Shown: positions 1 to 13,094, numbered from the stretch's first letter. The stretch: 64,000 nt of DNA from Vespa crabro (GCF_910589235.1 NC_060955.1:21797558-21861557); one strand, 5' to 3'. The notes: generated by a model from the letters alone, not told the origin. A program made the numbers and translations.

Positions 1-68
1 CTCACGGAACGCGTCGTTTATCGTTTTTATTCCTTCCGTTGAATTCAAAGTAAACAGAGATGGAAAGA

Positions 69-69
<1 letters not shown>

Positions 70-139
<70 letters not shown>
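70..139. repeat. (GA)n microsatellite
   Basis: An uninterrupted GA dinucleotide tract of about 35 units. Open frames crossing it only read Arg-Glu or Leu-Ser repeats and are not genes. Confidence 0.98.
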
Positions 140-142
<3 letters not shown>

Positions 143-404
143 GGGATATGATAAAATTGAATTTATCCTTATCTCAAACGTTATTTATTTTAAATATAAT
201 ATTTCATATGACATTGTCTCGAGTAAACAACAATGATATTGCCTATGATTGTTTTTATGCCTTTGTAAAGAGAGTTTGTTATTTAAAACGTAATCGATTT
301 AAAAATAAAATTTCTTACGATATTGCCACGAGAAAAAAAGCAAGAATGTTGTTTACAAGAAAACCTTACTATCATATGCCCTAAAACGAAAAGGGAAAAG
401 TAAT

Positions 405-410
<6 letters not shown>
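140..410. other. AT-rich spacer between two GA tracts
   Basis: About 270 bp of AT-rich DNA with a 78-codon open frame on the plus strand (148-384). The frame has no domain, no signal peptide and no splice context that I can defend, so I treat the stretch as non-coding. Confidence 0.5.

Positions 411-472
<62 letters not shown>
411..472. repeat. (GA)n microsatellite
   Basis: A second long GA tract of about 31 units, 270 bp from the first. Confidence 0.98.
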
Positions 473-475
<3 letters not shown>

Positions 476-1080
476 CCTAATTCAGTAACTCGGCAATATC
501 CTTTTACGTAACAACTCGGCTCGTATCTGGCTTTGATCTGAGAAGGGTGAAAGGGCCCGACCACGGGCCAACTCGTGTCGTTCGACTCGATAATTCGAAC
601 GCTTCGTTCGTTCCTTCCTTCGTCTAAATGTAGCAGCCCTCCTCTTACAACGGTCTTTCCCCTCCCCCGGCCCCATCCTTCCTCTCCCGCCCCACCACTC
701 TCCTTTTGCCTTTCAACGAGCGACGCACACAAACAAAACCGATAAATATTCGACAAGAGACAACGGCTTGTTGTTAGTTTGGCCCTTCGCTCACAGAAAC
801 ACGTGTTCCGTGTCCCACGCGAGAACGTGTATCGGTCAAGTATCGGATTACTGTCATGGGATCACCCTTTAGGAACCCTGTCAGTCTGTCTGTCGAAGGG
901 TAAGTGCATGTCGACGCTGCCCGGAAACCCTCCGCAAGAATAATCTCTGACGATAGGAGGGAAATACCGAATTCTCTTTTAACGTGTCACATCCGAAAGC
1001 ACAAGCTCTCTTTTCCCTTTCCTCTACCTTCTGGCAACCTTCCCTGATATACCCTAATGTCGCTTACAAACAAACCGCTC
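473..1080. other. GC-richer block, possible promoter or UTR of an off-window gene
   Basis: This roughly 600 bp block is clearly richer in G+C and CpG than its flanks. It contains C-rich runs near 660-700 and an E-box-like CACGTG near 800. In AT-rich insect genomes such islands often mark promoters or untranslated exons. I found no convincing protein frame: minus-strand frames over 482-756 are open partly because they run into the adjacent GA tract. The function is inferred and unproven. Confidence 0.3.
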
Positions 1081-1116
1081 GAACGACCATTGTTTCGACT
1101 ATTGTTGTCGCTGGTA

Positions 1117-1119
<3 letters not shown>

Positions 1120-1151
<32 letters not shown>

Positions 1152-1200
1152 TTCTCTTCCTCTCTATTTATCTATCTATTTATCTATCTATCTATCTCTA
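1120..1200. repeat. (CT)n followed by (TATC)n
   Basis: About 15 CT units at 1120-1149 are followed by an imperfect TATC/TATT tetranucleotide array to about 1200. Confidence 0.95.
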
Positions 1201-1705
1201 TTGGTCGCTCGATTTCTCTCTTTTTATGTCAATGCTTCAACGAGACTATTCTACACTTTATCATATCTTGTATCGACGTTAGAATAATATCTGATCTCGT
1301 TGAGAATTCACCTTAAATACGAAATCTCCTTTCCAATGGGATTTTCTATGATACAAAAGTTTTTATAAACGTAATTGTTTCAATTGAAATCTTTTACGTC
1401 GATTGAATTTAAAGCTCGATAAAGAAAAAGATAAATTGAAACCGATTGATATACGTATGTAAGATTTTATTAACAGAGAAAAACATTATTTCCGATTGTA
1501 ATTAATTTAATTTGTAAAAGTAAGATATAAATGATCTCTATATTCACTTTCGTTCTTTAATAAAGAATGATTTTTTTCGATTAAGGTAAACATTTTTTCA
1601 TCACAATTGGAATTTTTCGAGACAGTCGAAAATTTGTAATATTTTCTCATGCAAATAAACAATATCCATGCAATAATAATATATAGATTTATATATTATT
1701 AAAAA

Positions 1706-1738
<33 letters not shown>

Positions 1739-2550
1739 TTTGTAATATTTGATATCCAATAAATATTATATGTTATGTTATATCATTTTTCTATATTACA
1801 TATTATTTATTATATTTATATAATTATATCATTGTTTATTTGGTCTATCAGAAAATAATGAATTAGTTATTAACGCAATCTAATACTTTTATATATTTTT
1901 TCTCTTTTTCTTTTAAAATCACTTTAGTTGATTCTCGAAAGCTTTTCGATTGGATCGATACGAATTGTACGATATTCGTGGGCTAAATTAAAGGAACCTC
2001 AGTGAAATCGTACTCGCGTCGTTAATATTTCATGCGCGTGGAAATATGCAAGGTAGGTAGGTAGGTAGATAGGTAGATAGGTAGGCAGCAAGCTAGCAAG
2101 CTACCTAGTTGGCTGCATCGTTGGGTTTGCAAGTGGAGCACACCGCACAAACGATAAATTCTTATATTCGAGCAACAACCAACAGCAACATCACCGCAGC
2201 TAGCGGCCGTTTCGAATGGAAATGAAATCGATCGATCGCAAAATTTACCGCGATTATTCTCTCCTCTTCCTTCCCTTCGTGCGTGTATTTTCTCAATTTG
2301 TTGCTCGATCGTAGCCGAGCAATGGAAATGAATGAAATGCGTCTATACATTACAATATATATATATATATATATATATTGTATGTGTATGTGTGTGTGTG
2401 TGTATGTGTCTATATAAAATGTATATGTATATATATAATGATACTAAAAGTTCATTGAAAAAAATTTAAACGTTGAATTTTGATCACATGTAGAAATTTT
2501 CGTTGTTATTTTTTGTCAAATTTATTATCAAAATCTATTAAACTTCACAA

Positions 2551-2553
<3 letters not shown>
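1201..2553. other. Gene-free stretch with small repeats
   Basis: AT-rich DNA without a supportable gene. It contains a short (GA)n at 1714-1738, a GTAG/GGTA tetranucleotide array at about 2051-2086, and (TA)n running into (TG)n at 2356-2410. The minus-strand frame at 2162-2350 shows no recognisable features. Confidence 0.6.

Positions 2554-2611
<58 letters not shown>
2554..2611. repeat. (TA)n microsatellite
   Basis: About 29 uninterrupted TA units, self-complementary and so able to form a hairpin. Confidence 0.97.
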
Positions 2612-2618
<7 letters not shown>

Positions 2619-2830
2619 ATCCCTGTTACATATTTTCAATAGCATTTTGTTGGTGTTTCACATTTTTCATATCCAATATGTTCGTTGGCTTAGATCGCGA
2701 AATTAAATCCAAGATAAGCTAAATAAAGAAAATTCTTTAGAAAGGGGATGAAGAGAAAGAAAAAAAAAGCTGAGAGATTGAAATGAGAAAAAGAGAGAAA
2801 TATTACGGTAAAAAAAGAAAAAGGAGAAGG

Positions 2831-2834
<4 letters not shown>

Positions 2835-2882
<48 letters not shown>
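2835..2882. repeat. (GA)n microsatellite
   Basis: About 24 GA units at the end of a purine-rich stretch that starts near 2740. Confidence 0.97.
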
Positions 2883-2888
<6 letters not shown>

Positions 2889-3461
2889 AAGCAGAAAAAC
2901 GAACATGCACGTAGCTCTAAGAGAGTCACCAACTAGTAATTAATCAGCGTTAACAGGCACTCTTTCATCTGCATATAATGAAGCCAGTTGGTTCGTAGAA
3001 GTTTTGTTTCGAAACTTCGCAGTTCCGTACGACGAGAATTTTTCGAAATAATCATTGAAACGAAATCTCTTAAGAAAGAATAACTTCGACGACGACATGA
3101 AAGAATTTCTACGATCTTTATACTGTTTTTCCTTCTTTTTTTTTTCTTTTTTTTTTTCTTCGTTAATTAATTAATCGATTATTAAATTACACTCGATCAC
3201 CCATACCATATCATTATTATTATAATCGTAAGAATAGATAAACTATATAATTGTATACATAGACAAAACACAATCTCTTAAATCCAATTATCCTAATATC
3301 TTAGATCCCATTACTCTCATCACTCACATTACTTCTATTACTCCGATTCTCGTGATAGAATCTTAAATAATTAATAATTAGTAATTCCTAATACAAAATT
3401 AATTTATATACCAAGCTTATAATATCTTAATATTAACACTCGCATGTATAAATAAATGTAT

Positions 3462-3524
<63 letters not shown>

Positions 3525-4095
3525 TATATATATATATATCATACAAATTATTTTTCATTTCGAAAATTTTCAATTCCCTTCACGGAATACTTGTTACAGT
3601 CGTAATACATAAACATGGTTTAATTGAAATATTTCTTATATCGTTCTTTTGAGATATTTTAGGATGATTTTCATGGGAATATATATATATATATATATAA
3701 AATTGAATTACTAAGATTCTCATAAAGCAATAGCTTGTTTTATAAGACTATGTGAACTCGATAAATTTCCGAGTAGCAATTTAAAAATTGTTTTTTTGTC
3801 TTTCATTCTTTTTCGATGAAAACGTAAAAAAGTCAAGGACACGGGCGGAGTACACAGTTTCCATTCATCAACGGAAAGGGGGGAAGACCTTTAAAACGAT
3901 CGGAAGGGGATGATAAATGCTTCGCTTTAAAACGTTTGACTACGTTAATTAATATGATGAGTGCGATCAAACGCTAACCATGCTCTTTGATAGTACGTAC
4001 TATGTTCAGAACGTTGATCTCGTTTGTAATCGAACTTTATAGCAAATAAACGAAATGTCGATAATATCTGTCCTTTTATAATAACTATACATAGG

Positions 4096-4143
<48 letters not shown>

Positions 4144-4599
4144 CAAAATGTTCAAAGAAAATTATTTCCAATATGACGAGAAATAATTGTAAATTTAATT
4201 GGAGGTTAAAATTAAAAGGAACAAAAAAAAAAAGAAAAAGAGAAAAAGAAGAAAGAAAGAGATTTTAATAAATTAAAAATTATAATCTTTTTCTTTTTTA
4301 AATTATTTCAAAGAAGAACATCGAATGGAATAATACTTAGGATACGTCCTATATATCCTATTGAGGTTCTTTTTTTTTTTTTTTTTTAAGTTTGTTTATT
4401 AAAAATATTATAGGATATTTCCAAGTAATTAATGGAAAAAAGAAGTAAAAAAACAAAAATTGCTGCGAAGTAATATGGAGGGAGAAAGAAAGATTGAAAT
4501 TAAATGCAAATCAAAAAATATTGTAAATTGAAAGAAAAGACTTCGACCTTGAGAAAGAAGATTATCCTTATCCTTTTTTATATACTTTATCCTTTTTTC

Positions 4600-4649
<50 letters not shown>

Positions 4650-5459
4650 CTTCCTCTTAAAGCCATTTTTATCACTCTTCTCGAATACAAAGAATCGTTG
4701 AATATGTATGTATCTTTTTTTTTATGGCAGTTCAGACGTATCTCTAAGTCAGCAGATATCCCCTTATAATTCTCCTTCATTCTAATATACAGACATATGC
4801 GGTACAACGATATTCCATTCGGGAAATCTATAAACGAAGGGTTGCTTCGAGAAAATATGCAAGAATCCGTTAGATATACATATGTTAACGCACTGTGCGA
4901 TATATCAGAGATATTGTATCTCGTAAAGTATTAAATTCGATTAAATTTTCGAGAAAACAAAAAGTTAATTCTTGCTTTGTAATTCAATTATTAATATAAG
5001 AGAAACATTTTTCTATAAAATAGTACGAGAATATTAACGATCGTATAATATTCTCCGTACGTATCGTATTGATAGATCTGATATAAATTTTTTACAAAGA
5101 TAAGAAAAGTTAATTTAACAATTAAAATGTATCGGCTTTAATATTGAAATATTTGTTTTCTCAAATGAATTTAACGTCGAAAAACGATAATTCGTAACAG
5201 AAATCGAAACAAAAATCATATTTGTTCTTTTTTAACTTTCTTATAACCTACCTGTTTTCAAGAGCCATTGATTTGTTCGATTCTTTTCATTTAATCTTCT
5301 TCGAACGACGATTTTCTATCAATCCATATGCACTGCGTCACGAGAAACTTAAAAAAAAAAAAAACCCGTAAAAATGTAAAAGAAACGAAGAGTATAGTAC
5401 GAAAAAGAAAAAACAAAAAAGGGAAAATATATTGTACGTAAATAAGTGGGACATCATCG
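2883..5459. other. Gene-free stretch with five microsatellites
   Basis: No gene is supportable here. The repeats are (TC)n at 3465-3521, (TA)n at 3680-3699, (TA)n at 4097-4141, (CT)n at 4600-4643, and homopolymer T near 4372-4387. The open frames at 4504-4701 and 4568-4807 cover the CT tract and are repeat translations. Confidence 0.7.
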
Positions 5460-5628
5460 ATTGGCAATGATGCAACAAGGATATGATTTTGAATTTTCCA
5501 CGATCCCGCGTCACGTGTCCGCGCTATGATTGGTCCGCCGAAAGAGGAGGTATATCTTATTACATCACGGTTCGTACAATCGTTTACGGAGTCACGACGT
5601 TTGCTTTAAAAGAAATTACTTTTCGACA
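5460..5628 (+). promoter_or_regulatory. Metap1 5' flank / probable promoter
   Basis: The 170 bp before the Metap1 start is GC-richer than the DNA around it. It carries a CACGTG-type E-box near 5512-5517 and an ATTGG (inverted CCAAT) at 5529-5533. An upstream ATG at 5526, out of frame with Metap1, would give a uORF of 27 codons if transcription starts before it. There is no clear TATA box. Promoter status is inferred from position and composition. Confidence 0.4.
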
Positions 5629-7395
5629 ATGGCGGTAGCTCCTGGAATATGCGAAGCACCTGGATGTAAAGCAGAGGCGAGCTTACAATGTCCGACATGT
5701 TTAAAAATTGGAATACAGGGTTCATACTTTTGTAGTCAAGTAAGAATACATTACGTATATTATAGGTTATGTCGTACCAATGTATATTTCCTTTTGGTAT
5801 GTAATTCAATCCTATCAGTATGATCATAACGAAAAAAAAAAAAAAAAGAAAGAAAGAAAAAAAAGTATCAATTAAATTCGAATAATTATGTTTTTAAAAT
5901 ATTATAGTTCATTCGATACATTCGATGAATTTCTTTTGCTATGATGATACAACGATTTAATCCTTTTTTTTTTTTTCTTTTTCTTTTTTGATCAATTTTT
6001 ACAGGGATGCTTTAAAGATAACTGGAACTCACATAAACTAATTCACCAACTTGCAAGTGAGTTTACGGTTCTATTTCTTTCTGATATTACCATGATCCAG
6101 TTAATAGTTACGAATGGTTTTCTATAATTAGAAGGAGAAAATGTGAATAAAAGTTCCGAGTACAATCCATGGCCTTCTTATCATTACACTGGAAAGTTAC
6201 GTCCTTTCAAAAGAGAGACACGTCGTGAAGTACCAGAATGTATAGGCCGTCCAGATTATGCTCAACATCCAACTGGAATTCCTATTAGCGAACAAGCAGT
6301 GAGAGGTTCTGCCCAAATTAAAATCCTTAACGATGAAGAGATTGAAGGAATGCGCATTGCATGCAAGGTGATATATTTATTCTAACATTACAGATAATCT
6401 TTGATCGTCAAAGGTTTAATACAAAGGGGAACATTATTATTTACTTCTTAATTTATATATGAGACCTAACAATTAGTGGGTTTTAAAATTAGAATAATTC
6501 ACATAGCTCGGTCGAGAAGTCTTAGATGAGGCTGCAAAAACATGTGGCGTGGGTGTTACAACAGCAGAAATTGACAGGGCTGTTCATGAGGCTTGTATAG
6601 AACGGGATTGTTATCCTTCTCCATTAAACTATTATCAATTTCCTGCTAGTTGTTGCACATCGGTTAATGAAGTAATTTGCCATGGTATACCTGATACAAG
6701 GCCATTGGAAGATGGAGATATTTGTAATGGTAGGATGATTATTACGATCATTAATAAATATAATTTTATTTGTATTTAATGAATTATCTCTTATAAAGAC
6801 TCTTTTCTTTTCAGTTGATGTCACTGTATATCATAATGGTTTTCATGGTGATTTGAATGAAACTTTTCTAGTTGGGAATGTTAAGCCAGAAGTAAAAAAG
6901 TTAGTGGAAGTAACATACGAATGTTTATCAAAAGCTATTGAGATTGTACGTCCTGGAGAAAAATATAGAGACATTGGTAATGTTATACAGAAACATGCAC
7001 AGGCACATGGTTTCAGTGTAGTACGCAGTTATTGTGGACATGGTATACATCGTCTTTTCCATACTGCACCGAATGTACCACATTATGCCAGTAAGTAATA
7101 TTTATTATATTAAAACTCAATAAATATATTATGATACAATTAATGTATATGATTTCTTTTAGAAAATAAAGCAGTAGGAGTTATGAAGCCTGGTCATTGT
7201 TTCACGATAGAGCCAATGATATCTCAAGGTACATGGAGAGATGAAATGTGGCCTGATAATTGGACAGCAGTTACAGCAGATGGACAATGGTCAGCACAAT
7301 TTGAACATACTCTTTTAGTCACAGAAAAGGGTTGTGATATTCTAACAAAACGTTTGACAAATAATGGTAAACCATGGTTCATGGATCAATCGTAG
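5629..7395 (+). CDS. Metap1: Methionine aminopeptidase 1 (complete, 6 exons, 376 aa)
   Basis: Cobalt/manganese-type aminopeptidase that removes the initiator methionine from nascent cytosolic proteins at the ribosome. Exons: 5629-5739, 6005-6056, 6132-6367, 6507-6729, 6815-7090, 7163-7395. All junctions are GT-AG and keep frame. Residues about 8-50 form the Cys-rich zinc-finger-like N-terminus (CEAPGCKAEASLQCPTC and a following CxxxxxxxH) that marks type I enzymes of eukaryotes. The pita-bread catalytic fold follows. Metal ligands are visible as Asp209 and Asp220 (DVTVYHNGFHGD), His283 (CGHGIH), Glu316 (TIEP) and Glu347 (QFEH). His192 (HGIP) and His290 match the conserved catalytic histidines. 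The length is close to the roughly 386 residues of the human enzyme. The start is the first in-frame ATG and gives the expected short acidic lead before the zinc finger. The gene is convergent with the minus-strand gene at 8017-11608. I see nothing broken; this is housekeeping. Confidence 0.97.
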
Positions 7396-7728
7396 TACAG
7401 TTTGTTGTAAAAATGACAAATTGCATGACGTCATCAGGATGTGCGTATTTTATTTTTATCAGTTAAAATTAAGATCTTTTTTCTTTTTTTTTTTTTTTTT
7501 TGTGTTTGTTTTATTGATTGAAAAAAAAATTTTTTCTAAAATGAAAGTGATTAACCCGGCTAAAGAAGCCAATGGAAATGGCCTTGTCCAACAACGTTTC
7601 TTTAATCTTTCTTTTTCTTTTTAAAAAGGGAAAAAACTGCTGACTCCTGTATTATACTAATATTTCATCAAGTTGATAAATATGTACATACGAGTATAAT
7701 GTTTACCTTTCAATTGCGGGATGTTCAA

Positions 7729-7734
7729 AATAAA
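7729..7734 (+). terminator. AATAAA polyadenylation signal for Metap1
   Basis: A canonical AATAAA hexamer about 335 bp after the stop codon, in AT-rich DNA and before the opposing gene's 3' end. It is the best candidate signal; a further AATAAA-like run lies near 7815-7835. Confidence 0.6.
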
Positions 7735-8016
7735 AGATTAAAATTATGTAGGACAATGGAAATATTCTATTTCCTTGCAAATAGAAATAAATAAGTTAAC
7801 AAATAGCCTAAATACAATAAATAAATATCAAATAAATTAATAGACGATTCGTACGATCGCTTTTGAATGATGTCTATTGAAGAATGATTCAAAAGCTATC
7901 GGAATCGATCGCTCCTTTCGCATAATCATTTCGAGCATGGAAATCACCTGTTAACAGTATCCTAAAATTTGTCGATAAATAATCATCATATACAAATATT
8001 ATATTAATAAATATTT

Positions 8017-8926
8017 TCATTTTCCAGTCTTAGATCTGAGTCGTGTACCAAATTCATATTTTGAATTTTGTTCATAAAGTCGTTCGTTCGACGAGGTGGT
8101 AGTTCGAGAATCCTTCGTGTCACCTTCGTCAATCTCGTATTCATACTCTATTTTCTCTTCATTCTGTGAATCAGAATCGTTCACGTATTCTTCGTCATCG
8201 GGCACCATTATTCGTAAGGGTCGTTTTTCTTGATTAAGATTTTGTTGGTTTAACCTTCGTCGATGTTGTTGTTGTTGTAGAAAACGTTGTTTATCACGTC
8301 TTTCATTTTCAGCCTGTAAACATTGAAACTATTATTAAATATCTATTTTTTAATATTTATAATTTGATTACATGTATACCTGTTCATGATGAATACGTTG
8401 CTGATGATATTGCTGTTGCTGCTCATACTGTGATTCATATTGTTGTTGTTGTTGTTGCTCTTGTTGCTCTTGAGTATCTTGATAACTCTCGTCCTTGTGA
8501 TTGGGCGGCATAACTTCGCTTTGCTGTTGTCTCTCCAGTTGCTGCTTTCGTAGATGTCCAATCAACTGACTATTTACATTTCCAGCAGCAGCTAATGCAG
8601 CTAATTTCTCTGCAGCTTCGCGATTAGGCAAAGATGTGTAAAATTGTGTAGATAATCCTCCGTTATTGGTAACTTTGTTGAAATACGTGGATTGTCCAGC
8701 CCGATTATTCGTTTCCTCATAATCAATATTATTTTCTGTTTGTTCAATCGGTACTTCAGCAGTATAGCTTAATTCCTCGTCAGACTGTATATCAGTCTGT
8801 TGTATATTCGAAGGTTCTGCCTCCAAATTGTAATCCGCAGTGACTCTACCAGTACCGAAATTTTGATCTAATAATATCTGTTGTTGTTCGTGTTGCAATT
8901 GTTGATGCTGTTGTTGTTGTTGCTGC

Positions 8927-8964
<38 letters not shown>

Positions 8965-11608
8965 ATTGTCTTGCTCATCGTAGTTAAAGGAATGCATCTG
9001 TGGTTGAGAGAAACTCGTGACTCCGTTGGGCTGGAGAAGTTGGCCAAGTTGTTGTTGTAGTAAATGTTGTTGTAACTGAGGTTGCTGACCTGTAATTGTA
9101 AATATGATTTTTATTCTTTATTTCTTGATATATCGATTGAATTTACGAACCTGCTGTATATTGTTCTGTAAGTTTATTTGGGAAGCTGTTCAAGAGTTCG
9201 TAAAGTTGAGTAGCGGATAAAGGTGGTCCAGCTGGTGCCGGATGTCCAACGTGTAAATCAGGAATTTGATTGCCAATCGTATTGGCTGCTTGAGTGGCGG
9301 TACCAGGGAAGCCAACGTGAAGAGAACTGCGCAAGTTTGTTTGCATTGGTGTGTCGGTTTGACCGAACTGAATATTCGCTAGGCCCGTGTTGGTTATGGG
9401 TGGATGATTGAGGAAAACTTCGTTGGTTTGTAGATCGGGATTGACTACCGTAGCCAGCCTGGTTACATCGAATTCCGGAGTGAAAAATGTTGGTTGGACT
9501 GTATGATATTCCTTTTGAGCTAGATCATTGTCCTCTGTCACTTCATATTGATGTTGAATAGGCGTTGGACTAGTTACAGTTCGTTGAGGTGCCAAGCTGG
9601 TGCCAATAGTCGCTAATCCAAAATCATTTGCCAATGTATTACCTAAAAAAAATCAAATAGATATCATAGTAACATATTCTTTCATTATTTAAATCAATTT
9701 TTTTTTTTCTTAAATTCACCTTGTAGATTGAGATTATAATTGAGATCGTTACTATATTGATGCTGAGAAATGGTCTTTTGTCCAGAGTTAGCATCAGAAT
9801 TGTAAGGCTTATCGGCTGGGCTCAGATTAGGTGCAGGTATCGTATGAATAGGACCCTTATCGTCGTCGAGGTTACCTCGATGAGTCGGTGGCAATATCAT
9901 TGGTTCAGGTCTATATTCCGGACTATATTCTGGAACTTGATTCATCGTATGAAATTCTTTGACTGGTGGACGTTGCGGAAGTACAGCATGATTGTTCAAA
10001 ATCCCGAGAACTGGCATTTGAGTTTTCCAGGTAGTAGGAAGAATATTGAACGTCGGAGGTCGTCTAATCCTGAGATCGAAAATGATTTGCCTGATGTACC
10101 AGGCTCGTATCTTGGGTTATTTCTTAAACGTTTGAAAAGGGAATAAAGAAGAACATTTGTCCTTCGTATTTCATTCCCTTTTTCTCTTACCTATAATTTG
10201 GAGGTTTATAAGATATTCTTTTATGAGGAAAATTTCCACCAATGTGTATCGTGTTTCCCATTGAAATTCTAGGCCCAATAGGCCATGATTTCTTGAATAT
10301 CGGTGGTGCATGAGGCAAAGGGGCTAGAGGCGGTCTTCTTAATTTATTCCTTGCCTCGGAGAAACAGATACACATGGCCAAGAGCCAACATGTCCAACCG
10401 ATCACCTTAAAAATTTAACAGCTTAACGTCGTTAATGTGCATTCGATAATCGGAATTTTGTTTTCAGACATTCTAAACTCCTATACTCATTTTATTTAGG
10501 ATATAAGCGATACGTGAGACGAATTCGAGCGTTCATAACCGGAAATCCAAGTTTGTTAGGATGATACCGTGAACGTTACGGTACTTCATATTGGCACGTG
10601 CTTCTCATTTCCTTTTTGCCAACATATAAATAATATATGTCTGTGCTCTTTATCTATGTGTATATATATATATGTTTAGATTATTATATTTATGTATTTA
10701 GGTACGAACACATATGTATTTGTATTACACATATGTATGTCTATGTATGTGAAGTATTAGTGAATGAAGAGAGAAGAAGCAGAAACTTCGTGGTGAGTCG
10801 ACGAATCGAAGTGGGACATTGTCCCACATCGGTGCGAGGAAAAGCGAGGATAAGCAGGCCGGGAGCGGGGGGGTAAGAGAGAAAGAGAAAGAAAAAGAGA
10901 GAGAGAGGGAGAGAGAGAGAGAGAGAGTAGTGAAGAAAATACGACGAACCATGAAAATTATCGTATGTGTGCTTATGTATACATATGTATGTATGTATTT
11001 ATAGAATCTGTTTGAATGCTCGTAAACATGTTAGAAATTTTCACACCTGTTGCTTTATAATGACTTTGATAATCAAAATTCCTTCGAATTGTTCGTTTAT
11101 ATCGTTCGATCGATCGTTAGTTTACTTCTCCTATTCGCTATTTATTATTTAATAATCATAAACATTTCATGTTATTTCATTTTATTTATAAAAAAAACCT
11201 TGCAATATTTCGTTTATCGAAATCATCGTAAAACGTAAACAGCTTTTTGACACGATTCTTTATTTTAAAGATCGAAACGAGAGTTGAAATAGAAATCGCG
11301 AACAATCATTGCAGTATTAATTATTAGATTATATTTAATTTAAAGATAAAGGGTAGACGTGGATTTGTAAAAATAATACGACGAGTATGAGTTAATAATT
11401 TAGACATTGTGTCAATTAAAAGTCCCGGTAAAAAATGTTGAGGATCTTGAGGAAAAAAATTTTTTTTAATTGTCTCGTTAATTAATCGTTATTGCAAGTG
11501 ATATTAAAAAAAAAAAAAAAAAAAACAAAAAAAAAACAAAAAAAAAACAAAAGCTTATAGAAGGAAGTAAATTTGTGTAATTAATGTTAAAAGGGGACTT
11601 ACCTTCAT
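8017..11608 (-). CDS. Secreted proline-rich/glutamine-rich protein, uncharacterised (complete, 6 exons, 696 aa)
   Basis: I do not recognise a named family. Exons in reading order: 11603-11608 (only Met-Lys), 10191-10405, 9720-10090, 9151-9642, 8380-9089, 8017-8313. All five introns are GT-AG and all phases agree, giving 2,091 nt including the stop. Residues 1-20 (MKVIGWTCWLLAMCICFSEA) are a clear signal peptide. Residues about 21-140 are Pro/Arg-rich with basic PP motifs. The middle (about 198-361) is of ordinary composition and ends in a PPLSATQLYELL segment. From about 363 the protein is Gln-rich, with a 19-residue polyGln at 404-422 and further QQ blocks. The last 98 residues are basic, then strongly acidic (Glu/Asp/Tyr). 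I see no transmembrane segment and few cysteines beyond the signal peptide. The make-up suggests a secreted extracellular-matrix or cuticle-associated protein, which is inference from composition only. The gene is convergent with Metap1. Confidence 0.85.
8908..8964 (-). repeat. CAG/CAA repeat encoding polyGln
   Basis: Nineteen consecutive Gln codons, a mix of CAG and CAA, inside exon 5 of the secreted Gln-rich gene. The interruptions by CAA reduce slippage compared with a pure CAG tract. Shorter CAA/CAG runs lie at about 8407-8465 and 8264-8278. Confidence 0.95.
10409..11602 (-). other. First intron of the secreted Gln-rich gene
   Basis: This intron of about 1.2 kb separates the 6-nt coding part of exon 1 from exon 2. 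It holds small (TA)n and TG-rich patches near 10660-10750, a GA-rich tract at 10880-10926 and an A-rich run at 11504-11550. No other gene is visible in it on either strand. Confidence 0.7.
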
Positions 11609-11822
11609 GATCGAAAAAAAAAAATAGAATCCTCGATTCTATCGATCAGCAGGTAAATGATCGATAATGATGTGACACACAGAAATATAAAAACCGGCTT
11701 TTCTCTCGCGATTCGAACACGGAAAACCGGAAACCGGCTCTTAAAAATCTTTCTCGCGGCCTTGGTTATTGGCCGTCGAAGAAGCACTGCGCCTTCTGCA
11801 CGCAATTAGGTCATTGTCCTTC

Positions 11823-11829
11823 ATTTATA
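11823..11829 (-). promoter_or_regulatory. TATA-box candidate upstream of the secreted Gln-rich gene
   Basis: On the minus strand the sequence reads TATAAAT about 215 bp before the ATG at 11608, inside a GC-richer region (11640-11930) that probably holds the 5' UTR and core promoter. Motif and position fit, but the start site is not known. Confidence 0.4.
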
Positions 11830-11929
11830 CTCTCGACCAACGTACGTTGATCATCGGGGATGCCAAAAGGTTACTTGCTACTCCTACTCTCGCATTCACT
11901 TCGATGCGTTGAGTGCACTAACCGGCGAG

Positions 11930-12366
11930 TTTTATCGCGAAAAGAAATTCTTTATTTCCCTGACATTCTTTTCATTACTATCGAATTGATCGTAAATAAA
12001 ATTGAAACATTTCATGAATTAAAATTGTAATGAGAAACGAGATTAGATTATTTAATGAAATATCGAAAATATCTTAAACAATATTTCTTTTTATGATTTG
12101 ATATTACTACACGTTACTTATTGATTAATAAAAATAATTACGTATTTGTAAATAATCTAAATCCCATTTAACATCTATATTTTTAAATTTCCATTTCATT
12201 TTCTCGCCAAAAAAAAATTAATTATTATATTCACATTCGTATTATCGTTTATATTATAAATATAACTTATACTTAATTATATTAGAATATGAATTATATC
12301 AGAAATTTTCTATGATATAATTTAAATTAAACGATTAAAAAGCAACCGGATTCTAGAGGATTAAAC

Positions 12367-12398
<32 letters not shown>

Positions 12399-12715
12399 GA
12401 AAGAAAAAAAAATAAACAAATCCTTCATATCGAAACGAAGGGTTTACATGATTTCTCTCGTCAGCTGTCAGATTCGTGAGAATTAACGAGTTGAAATAAG
12501 TAAAATTGTTAAATAAGTAAAAATAATGATTAAAAAGAAAAAAAAAAAGAAAAACAAAACAAAATGAAAAAGAAAACAAAAGAAAATCATAGTAACCTAT
12601 GATTTAAAGGGACAAACGCAGTAGGTGCATTGTCCTCCGATCCGATTTGTATCGATCAATCGACCGGTCGTCTTTCGTTTCTCTCCATATATTCGATTCA
12701 CCGGATTCCCTATTA

Positions 12716-12756
<41 letters not shown>

Positions 12757-13055
12757 TTACAACTATATTAATAGCAAAAGGCCAAGAAGTAATCGCGAAA
12801 GAGCTGCATGCACGATCCAGTGACCTACTACCGTATTCTACGACATTGCACATATGAGGCCCGTAACTTGAAATTATCCTATATCGTCGCCATTTTTGTT
12901 AACAATCTTCGCGTATCGCGAAAAGCGATCATCGACGTTCCGTTCAACGAAGCAAGCTAACAATTTTCTTCGGTGCTTGCACGCGATCTAGAAATCCCAT
13001 GTATGATTTATAAGAATAATTTAATTTTCTTTTCTCTTTTCTTTTCTTTTTTCTT

Positions 13056-13094
<39 letters not shown>

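Noticed and set aside
283..756. 157-codon minus-strand frame in the GC-richer first block
   Set aside because: Its central part is the (GA)n tract read as Leu-Ser; the rest shows no domain, signal peptide or splice evidence.
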